Origin: Prosthecobacter sp.
Lineage (GTDB): Bacteria > Verrucomicrobiota > Verrucomicrobiia > Verrucomicrobiales > Verrucomicrobiaceae
Direction: 5' to 3'
Assembly: GCA_019186985.1 (NCBI GenBank)
Contig: JABARQ010000011.1
Span: 1-64,000 of the forward strand
Length of the DNA: 64,000 bases
Below the pieces are notes generated by a model that ran no database searches, was not told where the DNA came from, and saw nothing but the letters and a program-made list of their open reading frames with translations. A program made the translations under genes and the position numbers. Shown one piece after another: positions 1 through 8,502 of this stretch (position 1 is its first letter; every line of letters begins with the position of its first letter).

Positions 1-130
1 ACTGTGAGTCATGTCGTTTGCGTTTGCTTTTCATGCTGTCGGTTTGGGTTCGGGGTGTTTCGCCCAAAGCTACAACCACCATATTCACATACCTTAACAC
101 CTGGCCCGATTTTCGGGGTCCACCTCACCT

Positions 131-964
131 TCACGACGCCACAACCATCGAGATCAGTCCCCAGAGCCAGCTGACGGTGCCGATCCAGCAACGGCCGAGC
201 TCGATGAACTCATGGCCTGGGGAGGGGGAGGCGGCGAGGTAGAGGGCGGTGATGAGCAGGATGTTGAAGAGGAAGATCAGGCTCATCGAAAAGAACTCGC
301 CGTTGCGCTCCAGGTCGCTCTGGTGAGTGAGCACGGTCTTGATCGTGTAGGTGGCGTGAAACCACCAGGTCAGGCCGAGGGCGGCATAGAAAAACCAGAC
401 CGGGGCCAGGGTCACTCCGTGGCTGCCGATGGGAAGACGGACCGGGTCATGCAGGCTCCAAAAAATGCCCAGCAGGCCAAAAAGCAGCATCACTGCCAGC
501 GAATAGAAGGGGATCAGGTAGGGGGCGAGGGTGATCCAGGTGTTGGACTTGTTGGTTTCGACGTAACCTCCTGTCGGCGAGGCGCTCCAGTCAAAAATCT
601 TGCCCCCGAAGGCCCTGGCCACGATCAAGTGGCTGAGTTCGTGGCCGAGGACATAGGCGTGGACGGGACGCCAGCCGGCCAGGTAGGCGACGGCCCAGGC
701 CAGGCCACCGGTGGTGAAGAAGATGAACTGCTCGGAACGCCAGAAATCCGCCCGGGTGAGGGATCGGAAGAACATCTCCACCAGAGTAAAGGCAGTGATG
801 CAGCCCAGGGGCAGCAGGAGCGCCCCCCCGATGACCTGTTTCCAGGTGCGGATCTGCTTCCGCTTCCTGAAAGTCGGATGCCGACTCACGTTGGCAGGCT
901 TGGATTTCTCCAACTGCTGGGCGGTGCGCTCGCGGCTGCTGAGTCGATAGGTGTTGGCGGGCAT
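131..964 (-). CDS. Putative membrane-embedded M50-like zinc metallopeptidase
   Basis: 277 residues with about five hydrophobic segments (near 46-68, 78-97, 145-167, 184-204 and 224-244). An HELSH motif (HExxH zinc-site pattern, residues 108-112) sits at the start of a hydrophobic stretch, as in site-2-protease-type M50 peptidases that cleave within the membrane. The N-terminal 45 residues are basic and presumably cytosolic. The ATG at 964 is the only good start. It is divergent from the cytochrome gene at 1211 across a 246-bp AT-rich region. I see no clear NPDG-type third ligand, so activity is inferred from the HExxH only; the M50 assignment is moderate and the substrate unknown. Confidence 0.6.
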   Translation of the reverse strand: MPANTYRLSSRERTAQQLEKSKPANVSRHPTFRKRKQIRTWKQVIGGALLLPLGCITAFTLVEMFFRSLTRADFWRSEQFIFFTTGGLAWAVAYLAGWRPVHAYVLGHELSHLIVARAFGGKIFDWSASPTGGYVETNKSNTWITLAPYLIPFYSLAVMLLFGLLGIFWSLHDPVRLPIGSHGVTLAPVWFFYAALGLTWWFHATYTIKTVLTHQSDLERNGEFFSMSLIFLFNILLITALYLAASPSPGHEFIELGRCWIGTVSWLWGLISMVVAS

Positions 965-1210
965 CTGAAATTCCCAGGTTATTTAACATCTCTTAACATT
1001 TTAACAATCCTATATGTTCAAATGTAGAATAACCCTGTGAGCTTTTACCACTCGCCAGCACCCGCATCAGCGCTAAGGAGCTCGCTCTCAGCCCCCTTCC
1101 AGGCCAAGAATCGACATTTCAATCGCACGATCAGACATCCTTTCTCCTGATGGAATCCCTTTCCAGGCACCGTTGGTAACTCTGGCAGTTCGCAATTTCC
1201 CCTCCTGTTC
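965..1210. promoter_or_regulatory. Divergent intergenic region with candidate promoter and triple TTAACA
   Basis: The only clearly AT-rich stretch at this end of the window lies at about 970-1035. TTAACA occurs three times (983-988, 993-998, 1001-1006). The last copy lies 18 bp before TAGAAT (1025-1030), which would make a sigma70-like promoter pointing right toward the cytochrome gene at 1211. On the minus strand GTTCAA/TTGAAC (1016-1021) could serve the metallopeptidase gene. Positions are seen directly; promoter function is inference. Confidence 0.35.
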
Positions 1211-2359
1211 ATGTCTTCTGCTTCATACGACGAAAACTCTCCCAGGTCCTTCACCCTGACATGGGTAGCCACCCTTCTTCTCATCCTGGGCTTTGTCGTA
1301 GGGCTTCTGATGTTCCCCCCCCTTTATGAAGAGTCGAAAACCGAGGTTTCGAACAATCTGCTGTTCGTGGGGAGGTTTCATCCGATTCTCCTGCATCTTC
1401 CCGTCGGGGCGCTGGGATTGCTTTGCCTGATGGAACTGGTCTGCCTGACCCGTCGGGGTGAGGCAAGCATGGGCAGCGCGGCCCTGCTGACCCTTTGGGT
1501 GGGCTCTGCCGGAGCGGTCGTGGCCGTGCTGGCGGGCATCCTTCTGTCCAGGGAAGGGGGGTATGAAGGCGGCAATTTTACCCTGCACCAGACCCTGGCC
1601 CTGGTCGGTACGGCCGGGGTGCTCCTGGCCCTGGTCATTCGTATCTTCTCGATGAGCAGCGAAAACCGGGAGCTCATGCATGCCTACCGGGCGGTGTTTT
1701 TTGGAAGCTTTGGCCTCATGGGGCTCGGGGCTCACTTCGGAGGAAACATGAGCCATGGCTCCAAATTTCTGACTGAATATGCCCCCGAGTCCTTGAAGGG
1801 GCCGATGGTCAGCATGGAAAAGTGGATGCTCGGTTTTGTCGAAAAACCCAAGGCCAAGACTCCTGAAGCGGCTCCGGCTCCGTCCGTCCCTAGCCCGGCT
1901 CCCGCACCCGCTCCAGCCCCAGTGGCCGGAACCACCCCTGCACCTGCTCCCGCGCCGACACCCGTCCCAGCCCCTGCCGCTCCGGCTCCGGCTCCGGCTG
2001 GCAATGAAAAGCTGGTCTTCCAGCATGTCATCCTGCCGATTTTTGAAGCCAAGTGCAACAAGTGTCACAATGAGGACAAGTCCAAGGGCGACCTGCGTCT
2101 CGACAATTACGAAGTCACGATGAAGGGCGGGGAAAACGCCAACAACATCGTTGCCGGCAAGCCGGATGACAGCCTGACGATCCAGCGCATCCTTCTTCCC
2201 CTGGACGACGACGAGCACATGCCGCCCGAGGGCAAGGAGCAGGTGACCCCTGCCGAACTGGCCGCCATCCGCTACTGGATTCAGGCAGGGGCCAGCGCCA
2301 CCCTGAAGGTGTCCGAGGCCCAGTTCCCTCCGGAAGCCAAGGAAGCTGTCAAACTTTGA
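1211..2359 (+). CDS. DUF2231-like membrane protein fused to a PVC-type cytochrome c domain
   Basis: 382 residues. The N-terminal half has five membrane helices (about 14-39, 55-79, 90-113, 123-145, 157-178), including HPILLHLPVGALG, the pattern of DUF2231 membrane proteins. A Pro/Ala linker (about 215-265) leads to a planctomycete-type cytochrome c domain: CNKCH heme motif at residues 282-286 and the HMPP motif with probable axial Met337. The heme domain should face the periplasm. It begins a rightward set with the LRR cytochrome 88 bp downstream and the cytochrome c assembly genes, so it is probably a client of that machinery. The electron partner is unknown. Confidence 0.8.
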   Translation: MSSASYDENSPRSFTLTWVATLLLILGFVVGLLMFPPLYEESKTEVSNNLLFVGRFHPILLHLPVGALGLLCLMELVCLTRRGEASMGSAALLTLWVGSAGAVVAVLAGILLSREGGYEGGNFTLHQTLALVGTAGVLLALVIRIFSMSSENRELMHAYRAVFFGSFGLMGLGAHFGGNMSHGSKFLTEYAPESLKGPMVSMEKWMLGFVEKPKAKTPEAAPAPSVPSPAPAPAPAPVAGTTPAPAPAPTPVPAPAAPAPAPAGNEKLVFQHVILPIFEAKCNKCHNEDKSKGDLRLDNYEVTMKGGENANNIVAGKPDDSLTIQRILLPLDDDEHMPPEGKEQVTPAELAAIRYWIQAGASATLKVSEAQFPPEAKEAVKL

Positions 2360-2364
2360 TCTTC

Positions 2365-2398
2365 AGCCGCCTTTGGAAGGGCGGCTCCCCGAAACGCG
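2365..2398 (+). terminator. Hairpin between the two cytochrome genes, weak terminator or attenuator
   Basis: A perfect 7-bp stem AGCCGCC/GGCGGCT (2365-2371 with 2380-2386) has an 8-nt loop and is followed by GTTTT at about 2398. It begins 5 bp after the stop of the DUF2231-cytochrome gene. It could lower expression of downstream genes or stabilise the upstream mRNA. The T-run is short, so function is uncertain. Confidence 0.35.
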
Positions 2399-2447
2399 TT
2401 TTCCCTCATTGCCGTTACTTTTCACCCCCCAAGTCACCCACTCCTCC

Positions 2448-4472
2448 ATGAAGAAAATCCTGCTGCTTCCGGTCCTTTTTGCCCTGAGCCTGCACGCCGC
2501 CGATCCGGTGGCCGTTGACCCGGCCGTCAAGGCTGCCATCGACAAGATCAATGCCTCTGGCGCCTCGCTCATGCCCATCGCCGCCGATGGCAAGACCTAC
2601 CGGTTCACCGCGCTGAACGTTGCCAAGGAGTTCACAGACGCAGGCCTCGACGCCCTGGCACCGGTCGCTGACAAGATCAGCTCCCTGGACATCGCGCGCT
2701 CGAAGGTCACGGATGCAGGGCTGGCCAAGCTGGCCGCGATGAAGAACCTCACCGAACTGCATCTGGAAAACACGGCCATCACCGACGCCGGGCTGGATCA
2801 TCTGAAAGGCCTGGCCTCGCTTGAGTATCTCAATCTCTACAACACCAAGGTCACCGACGCCGGTCTGCCCAAGCTGGCCGGGCTGGCCAAATTGAAGTCG
2901 CTTTACCTCTGGCAGAGCGGCGTGACCAAGGCGGGTGTCGCCGCCCTGAAGGCCAAGCTGCCCAAAACGCACATCAACAACGGCTGGACGGCCGAGGACG
3001 ATGCCAAGCCGGTGGCCGTGGCCGCCGCCGCTGCTCCTGCTGCGCCAGCGACTCCTGCGGCCAAGCCCGGAGCGGCATCTGCCAAACCAGCCGCCGCTGC
3101 TCCTGCCCCTGCTGGCAAGCTGGATCCCGCCATCGCCGCCAAGGCCGTGGTGTATCGCGATGTCGTCGCACCGATCATGCAGGCCAAGTGCGTGAGCTGT
3201 CACGGCGAGGAGAAGAAGAAGGGCAAGTTGCAGCTGCACGACTTCGCCGCCATTCTCAAGGGAGGTGGCGACGGTGCCACCACCGTCATTCCCAAGAACA
3301 GCAAGGACAGCCTGCTGCTCGTGCGTGCCAACCTTCCTGCGGATGACGACGAGCACATGCCGCCGAGTGACGAGCCACAGCTGACCAAGGAGGAGATTGC
3401 CGTGCTGAAGTGGTGGGTTGACAGCGGTGCTTCGGAAAAGGACACCGTCACCGCCGCCAAACCCACGCCGGAGGTGGAGGGTGCCCTGGCGGTGCTGCTG
3501 GCCAAGGGCCTGCCCAAGACTGCAACGGTGGCCAAGGTGGAAAAAGAGAAGCCCAAGCCGCTGACCGATGCTGAAAAGAAGCTGGTGGCCGAAGTCACCA
3601 CGAAGATGACCGCCCTGAACGCCAGCCTGATGCCTCTGGCCCAGGACACGGAACAGCTTCGTCTGAGCGTCATCAACGCCGCCGACAAGTTTGGCGACAA
3701 GGAACTGGCCCTGCTTGAGCCGATTGCCGCGCAGGTTGTCTGGGTGGACCTTGCACGCAGCCAGGTGACGGATGCCGGGGCGGCGACCCTTGCCAAGCTG
3801 GTGAACCTGGAGCGACTGCATCTGGAAAACACCAAGGTCGGCGATGCTGGTGTCGAGAAGCTGGCCGGTCTGCAGAAGCTTGAGTACCTGAACCTTTACG
3901 GCACCAAGACCACGGATGCCGGGGCTGCCAAGCTGGCCGGTGCCAAGGGTTTGAAGAAGCTTTTCGCCTGGCAGACAGGCATCACCAAGGCAGGCGCTGC
4001 CGCCCTGGAAGGCAAGGTTCCTGGCCTGAAGGTGAACGTCGGTCTCAGCGAGGCGGAGATCGCCGCCCTGACGGCTCCTCCTCCCGCCCCTCCGGCTCCG
4101 CCCGCCCCCGCGAAAAAGGAGGAGCCCAAGAAGGCGGATCCCAAGGCCGCTCCGGCCCCTGCCGCCAAGCCAGCCGCTGGCAGTGATGTGATCAAGACGG
4201 CCATGAAGCAGTCCTTCAAGCCCGACGATGCCCTGTGCAAAAAGGTCTCCGGTGGCACGGCAAGCGATGCCGACCTGGCCCAGATGCTTAAGATCTGCCA
4301 GACCATCTGCGCCGCCACGCCTCCGAAGGGCGACAAGGCGGCCTGGGTGGGCAAGTGCCAGGCCCTGATCGCCTCCGTGAAGAAGATCCAGGCCAAGGAT
4401 CCTGCAGGCATCGAAGCCTTCAAGAAGGCGGTCAACTGCAAGGCCTGTCATACGGACCACAAGGGCTCGTGA
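2448..4472 (+). CDS. Double leucine-rich-repeat, diheme c-type cytochrome
   Basis: 674 residues from the ATG at 2448, chosen because MKKILLLPVLFALSLHA is a clean Sec signal peptide. Order: LRR block 1 (about 55-165, repeats of the form VTDAGL..L..L..L), Pro/Ala linker, PVC-type cytochrome domain (CVSCH 248-252; HMPP with Met304), LRR block 2 (about 375-530) that closely resembles block 1, another Pro/Ala linker, then an alpha-helical C-terminal domain ending in CKACH (664-668), six residues from the end. A heme motif at the extreme C-terminus is typical of the cytochrome c' four-helix bundle. Probably periplasmic. LRRs may bind a partner or bring the heme to a receptor; function unknown. Confidence 0.75.
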   Translation: MKKILLLPVLFALSLHAADPVAVDPAVKAAIDKINASGASLMPIAADGKTYRFTALNVAKEFTDAGLDALAPVADKISSLDIARSKVTDAGLAKLAAMKNLTELHLENTAITDAGLDHLKGLASLEYLNLYNTKVTDAGLPKLAGLAKLKSLYLWQSGVTKAGVAALKAKLPKTHINNGWTAEDDAKPVAVAAAAAPAAPATPAAKPGAASAKPAAAAPAPAGKLDPAIAAKAVVYRDVVAPIMQAKCVSCHGEEKKKGKLQLHDFAAILKGGGDGATTVIPKNSKDSLLLVRANLPADDDEHMPPSDEPQLTKEEIAVLKWWVDSGASEKDTVTAAKPTPEVEGALAVLLAKGLPKTATVAKVEKEKPKPLTDAEKKLVAEVTTKMTALNASLMPLAQDTEQLRLSVINAADKFGDKELALLEPIAAQVVWVDLARSQVTDAGAATLAKLVNLERLHLENTKVGDAGVEKLAGLQKLEYLNLYGTKTTDAGAAKLAGAKGLKKLFAWQTGITKAGAAALEGKVPGLKVNVGLSEAEIAALTAPPPAPPAPPAPAKKEEPKKADPKAAPAPAAKPAAGSDVIKTAMKQSFKPDDALCKKVSGGTASDADLAQMLKICQTICAATPPKGDKAAWVGKCQALIASVKKIQAKDPAGIEAFKKAVNCKACHTDHKGS

Positions 4473-4639
4473 TCCAAGGTCCGGGTTCGTGCTGTTTCCG
4501 TGGGTCCGTTTGAAACCTGGCGGAGCACCGCCCGTGCCGGACAAGCCTTGTCCATCGCCTACTTCCCGGGCACACCCTGCCGTGTCCGTGCGTATCTTCG
4601 TGGCAGACGTCACGGATGCTGCTAATCCTCCCGTCCCCC

Positions 4640-5260
4640 ATGCGTTTTCTTTCAATGAAACTTCCCCCTGCCTGCATCGCCTGCCTGGCGCTGCCCATGC
4701 TGACCTCCTGTGAACCCGTGTCAGAACGCATGGAGATCACCCGCACCCGGGAGATCTCGGAATACGAGGCCAGGCCGAAGGTCGGTGCCTATCCGCAGGA
4801 GCGCTTTGGGGATGAACGCCTGATCTGGGAAACCCCTGCCGGCTGGGCTCAGGCCGAGCGCAGCCAGATGCGTCCCGTCAATCTCACCTTCGGCCCGAAC
4901 AAGGAAGGCGAATGCTACCTATCCCTGCTGCCCGGCGGTGGAGGAGGCTCCCTGGCGAACGTCAACCGCTGGCGCAAGCAGATGGGGCAGCCGGAGATCA
5001 CCGAGACGGATCTTGCCGGGCTTCCCAAGAAAAAGCTCATGGGCATCGACGGCACCTATGTCAGCATCGACGGCGCCTACACCAGCGTCGGTGCGACCGA
5101 GGCCCGTCCGGATCATCGAATGCTTGGCATCGTGGCCTCCATGGGCGAGGCCGGATTGTTTGTCAAAATGGTCGGTCCCAAGGCGCTTGTCGAGGCGAAC
5201 ACCCAGGCCTTTGAACAGTTTGTGACCTCCCTCCGCCTCCGCATGCCCCAGGGGCAGTAA
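4640..5260 (+). CDS. Putative lipoprotein upstream of the cytochrome c assembly genes
   Basis: About 206 residues. The N-terminus has a hydrophobic segment ending in the lipobox LTSC, so the mature protein should begin at the lipidated Cys. Starts at 4640 (MRFLSMKL) and 4655 (MKLPPAC) are both possible. The rest is soluble, with phrases such as LIWETPAGWAQ and a C-terminal region resembling small envelope proteins that carry a post-translocation fold; I recognise no family. It lies 20 bp upstream of the ResB gene, which suggests co-expression and perhaps an accessory role in heme delivery or cytochrome assembly; that role is inference only. Confidence 0.6.
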   Translation: MRFLSMKLPPACIACLALPMLTSCEPVSERMEITRTREISEYEARPKVGAYPQERFGDERLIWETPAGWAQAERSQMRPVNLTFGPNKEGECYLSLLPGGGGGSLANVNRWRKQMGQPEITETDLAGLPKKKLMGIDGTYVSIDGAYTSVGATEARPDHRMLGIVASMGEAGLFVKMVGPKALVEANTQAFEQFVTSLRLRMPQGQ

Positions 5261-5280
5261 CCTCTTGCCACCCCAGCCCG

Positions 5281-6456
5281 ATGTCAGCCCCCTCCCCAAG
5301 CCTTCCCGGTAAAATCTTCGATCTCCTGTCCTCGTACGGACTGGCGATCATCGTCCTGAGCTTCCTGCTCATCGACACCTACCTCGGCACCCTGTCCCAG
5401 AAGGACATCGGCCTGCTCGACAGCCAGGCGAAGTATTTCGAATCCTGGTTCCTCATCCATGATGTGAACCTGGGCGGCATGCTGCTGCCCATTCCGCTTC
5501 CGGGCGGCGCCCTGCTCATGGTGCTGCTGTTCATCAACATGCTCTGCGGGGCCGTCATCCGCATCCGCAAGGGCTGGCGCACCATCGGCGTGCTGATCTC
5601 CCACGTTGCCATCATGTTCATGCTGGCCGCCGGCTTCGTCAGCTTCCTCTACAAGACCGAGGGCGCCATGCCGCTGTTTGAGGGGCAGACCAGCGACCAG
5701 TTTCAAAGCTATCATGAGCGTGTCATCGAGGTCCGCCGCTGGGCCGCCGACGGCAAGGGTGACAGCACGGCCCTGGTGATCCCCATGAAGCACTTCGCCG
5801 ACCTTGAGCCCGGCCGTGCCCGCACCTTTTACGGAAAGGACCTGCCGTTTGAAATCCAGGCCACCGGCTACCATCGCAACGCCAATGTGGTCCAGGCCGA
5901 TGCCGAGGACAAAAATGCCATCGACGGCTATCGTGTCCAGCCTGCGCCCAACGCCAAGGAGGACGAGGCAAACACTGCTGCCCTGGAACTGCGCGTGAAG
6001 CTGAAGGACGGCTCCGAGCAGCGCGGCATCCTCTGGGAGCGTGAGTTTGAGCCCTTCACGGTCAAGGCGGGGGACGCCAGCTACACGCTCGCGCTCAGCC
6101 GCATGAAGTGGAAGCTGCCCTTCGCCATCCGCCTCAATGACTTTCAGCGTGAGCTTCACCCCGGCACCATGAAGGCGAAGAAGTACACCAGTCACGTCAC
6201 CAAGATCACGGATGGCAAGGAGGAGCCCAAGGTGGTGACCATGAACGTCCCTGTGCGAGACCAGGGCTACGTTGTCTATCAGGCCAGCTTCAGCCAGGGC
6301 ACGAGCGGCGAGCAGTCGGTCTTCACCGTGGCCAGCAACCCCTCCGACCAGTGGCCGCTCTGGAGCTGCGTGGCCGTGGCCGTCGGCCTCGTGATCCACT
6401 TCATGATGCACCTCATCCGCTTCCTCCGCCATGCCCTGAAGCCGAAGGTCGCCTAA
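5281..6456 (+). CDS. resB: ResB/Ccs1-like cytochrome c biogenesis protein
   Basis: 391 residues. Three N-terminal membrane helices (about 17-36, 76-94, 101-123), a periplasmic domain of about 230 residues and a last helix near 358-380 match the topology of ResB/Ccs1, which with CcsA exports heme and attaches it to apocytochromes on the outside (System II). His108 in helix 3 could be a heme-ligand position. It is shorter than many ResB proteins. The ccsA gene follows 18 bp later, so the two form an operon. The function is well supported by topology and the partner gene. Confidence 0.87.
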   Translation: MSAPSPSLPGKIFDLLSSYGLAIIVLSFLLIDTYLGTLSQKDIGLLDSQAKYFESWFLIHDVNLGGMLLPIPLPGGALLMVLLFINMLCGAVIRIRKGWRTIGVLISHVAIMFMLAAGFVSFLYKTEGAMPLFEGQTSDQFQSYHERVIEVRRWAADGKGDSTALVIPMKHFADLEPGRARTFYGKDLPFEIQATGYHRNANVVQADAEDKNAIDGYRVQPAPNAKEDEANTAALELRVKLKDGSEQRGILWEREFEPFTVKAGDASYTLALSRMKWKLPFAIRLNDFQRELHPGTMKAKKYTSHVTKITDGKEEPKVVTMNVPVRDQGYVVYQASFSQGTSGEQSVFTVASNPSDQWPLWSCVAVAVGLVIHFMMHLIRFLRHALKPKVA

Positions 6457-6474
6457 CCTATTTTTGCCCCAGCC

Positions 6475-8406
6475 ATGAGACGCCTTCTCCTCGCCTGCCT
6501 GCTGTCCGTCACCGCCCTCGCGGCCGCCCAGCAGCTCCCTGAACCCGCCGTGATCCTCGACAAGGAGGTCGTCGGCAGCTTCCAGTCGCTTCCCGTCCAG
6601 GAGGGCGGGCGAATCAAGCCCCTGGACACCTACGCCCGCTTCCTGCTGCTCCGCATCCACGGCAAGCAGAGCATCGCCGTCGAGCATGAAAAGCTGCCTG
6701 GCATCAGGAAGCTGAAGGCGATCGAGTGGCTGCTGCTGTCCTGGTTCAGGCCTGACATTGCCCGCGACCTGCCGCTCTTTGTGGTCGACAACTCCCAGGC
6801 CGTCGGTGAGATCGGGGTCGATCCCAAGGGGCTGCGCGACCGCTATTCCTGGAACGAGATCATCAAGGGCAGGGAGGAGCTCATCAAGCGCGCCCAGTCC
6901 TACGGCCAGATTGACTCTGCCGAACAAACCGGCGTGCAGCGCAACGTCATCAACCTTGCGCGCAACTTCTTCGACTTCGATGCGGTCAGCGACTTCCTGA
7001 CCGCCGCACGCACCGACTGGAAGAAGGAGGTGGACGCCATCCTGTCGCCGGAGCTGGCGAAGGAGGTCACCGGCGGCAAGGCCCTCAATGTCTGGGATCT
7101 TGCTTCGAAGCTGGGAACCCTGATCCGCGAAAACAAGATCCAGGGCGGCTCCGAGGAGAGCCAGAAGATCCTGAACCTTTTCATCGACACCACCCTGCGT
7201 CCGGGCAAGACCCTCGCCTTCATCCCGCCGGATGATGCCAAGGAGGAGGCCTGGCTGCAGGTTGAGCAGACCGTGACCAACCTCATGCGCGAGGGCAAAC
7301 TGCCCGAGGGGGAGCTGAAAATTTCCAAGGCTCGTGACGCCCTTTACGCCGCCAGCCTGAAGGCGGAGGCCTTCAAGCCGGCCGTTCAAGCCTTTGTCGG
7401 AGACATTCGCGCAGCCGCCGAAAAGCGTGGAGAGCTGGGCCAGGTGGACCGCGAGGTGAACTATTACAAGCGTGATGACTTCACCCATGCCCTTGTCTGG
7501 TACCTCCTCGGCTTCCTGGTCGCCATCCTCGGCCTGGCGGCGCCGCAGACGCGCTGGGCAAAGTGGGCCGCCCGGCTGGCCTGGGGTTCCGTTCTTCTGG
7601 CCGTGTATTACAACATCCATGGAATCGTACTGCGCTGCCTCATCATGGGCAGGCCGCCGATTGCGACGCTCTATGAGACCATCATCTTCATCGCCGCTTC
7701 CTGCGCCGTGGTCGGGCTGTTCATCGAGAAGGTGACCCGGAAGGGGGTCGTGCTTGCCGTCGTCGGCTTTGTGGGCGCCCTCGGCATGTTCCTTTCCAAC
7801 CGGTTCATGGCGCTCGACGGCCAGGACACGATGCCGACCCTGGAGGCGGTGCTGATCACCAACTTCTGGCTCGCCACGCATGTGACCTGCATCAACATTG
7901 GTTATGCCGGGGCGTTGCTGGGCTCCATCACCTCGATGGTCTATGTGATCTACCGCCTGTTCACGCGTGGCGAGCAGGCCGCCGATTTCCGCCGGCTGCT
8001 GACCCGCATCACCTATGGCATCATGTGCTTCGGCGTGCTCTTCGCGCTGGTCGGCACCGTCCTGGGCGGCATCTGGGCCAACGACAGCTGGGGCCGCTTC
8101 TGGGGCTGGGACCCCAAGGAGAACGGCGCGCTCATGATCGTCCTGATGGGCCTCATCATCCTGCACGCCCGTCTGGGCGGCTACATCCGGGAGATCGGCA
8201 TGCATGCGCTGTCCCTGCTGCTTGGCGCCATCACCCTGTTCAGCTGGTTTGGCGTGAACCAGCTCAGCATCGGCCTGCACAGCTACGGCTTCACCGCCGG
8301 CATCTCGCTGGCCCTGAACATCGGCTACAGCATCAAGTTTGCCTTCATGCTCGCCTGCGGCTGGTTCTGGCTGCAGGAGCGTGCGGCAAAGCGTGCGGCC
8401 GCCTGA
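6475..8406 (+). CDS. ccsA: CcsA/ResC-like cytochrome c biogenesis protein with periplasmic extension
   Basis: 643 residues. The C-terminal half is a multi-helix membrane domain with the tryptophan-rich heme-binding WWD motif WGRFWGWDPKENG (from residue 539) and His residues in flanking helices. This is the heme handling protein of System II. The N-terminal 340 residues begin with a signal-like segment (MRRLLLACLLSVTALA) and then form a soluble extension, longer than in a standard CcsA of about 320-400 residues. It is directly downstream of resB (18 bp). The extension may act in place of part of a larger ResB; that is inference. Confidence 0.9.
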   Translation: MRRLLLACLLSVTALAAAQQLPEPAVILDKEVVGSFQSLPVQEGGRIKPLDTYARFLLLRIHGKQSIAVEHEKLPGIRKLKAIEWLLLSWFRPDIARDLPLFVVDNSQAVGEIGVDPKGLRDRYSWNEIIKGREELIKRAQSYGQIDSAEQTGVQRNVINLARNFFDFDAVSDFLTAARTDWKKEVDAILSPELAKEVTGGKALNVWDLASKLGTLIRENKIQGGSEESQKILNLFIDTTLRPGKTLAFIPPDDAKEEAWLQVEQTVTNLMREGKLPEGELKISKARDALYAASLKAEAFKPAVQAFVGDIRAAAEKRGELGQVDREVNYYKRDDFTHALVWYLLGFLVAILGLAAPQTRWAKWAARLAWGSVLLAVYYNIHGIVLRCLIMGRPPIATLYETIIFIAASCAVVGLFIEKVTRKGVVLAVVGFVGALGMFLSNRFMALDGQDTMPTLEAVLITNFWLATHVTCINIGYAGALLGSITSMVYVIYRLFTRGEQAADFRRLLTRITYGIMCFGVLFALVGTVLGGIWANDSWGRFWGWDPKENGALMIVLMGLIILHARLGGYIREIGMHALSLLLGAITLFSWFGVNQLSIGLHSYGFTAGISLALNIGYSIKFAFMLACGWFWLQERAAKRAAA

Positions 8407-8425
8407 AAGGCGTGATGCCTTTCTT
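8405..8425 (+). terminator. Small hairpin at the ccsA stop codon
   Basis: The 7-bp stem GAAAGGC/GCCTTTC (8405-8411 with 8417-8423) has a GTGAT loop and starts inside the ccsA stop codon. The following T-run is very short (TT), so it may only be an mRNA 3' stabiliser or a weak terminator before the DUF5069 gene. Confidence 0.35.
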
Positions 8426-8502
8426 GACCGAAGCCTGTCACTGCCGACGTTTAAACCCGTCTCCTGCGGACATCGAATTCCCAACCCAACCACACCCACC
8501 TC

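Noticed and set aside
1-130. Possible end of a further gene at the left edge
   Set aside because: The first 130 bases show no convincing coding sequence or motif; the frames there are short and unsupported.
2415-4655. A 746-codon minus-strand open frame over the LRR cytochrome
   Set aside because: It is antisense to a gene with clear heme and LRR motifs and shows no family motifs; explained by codon bias.
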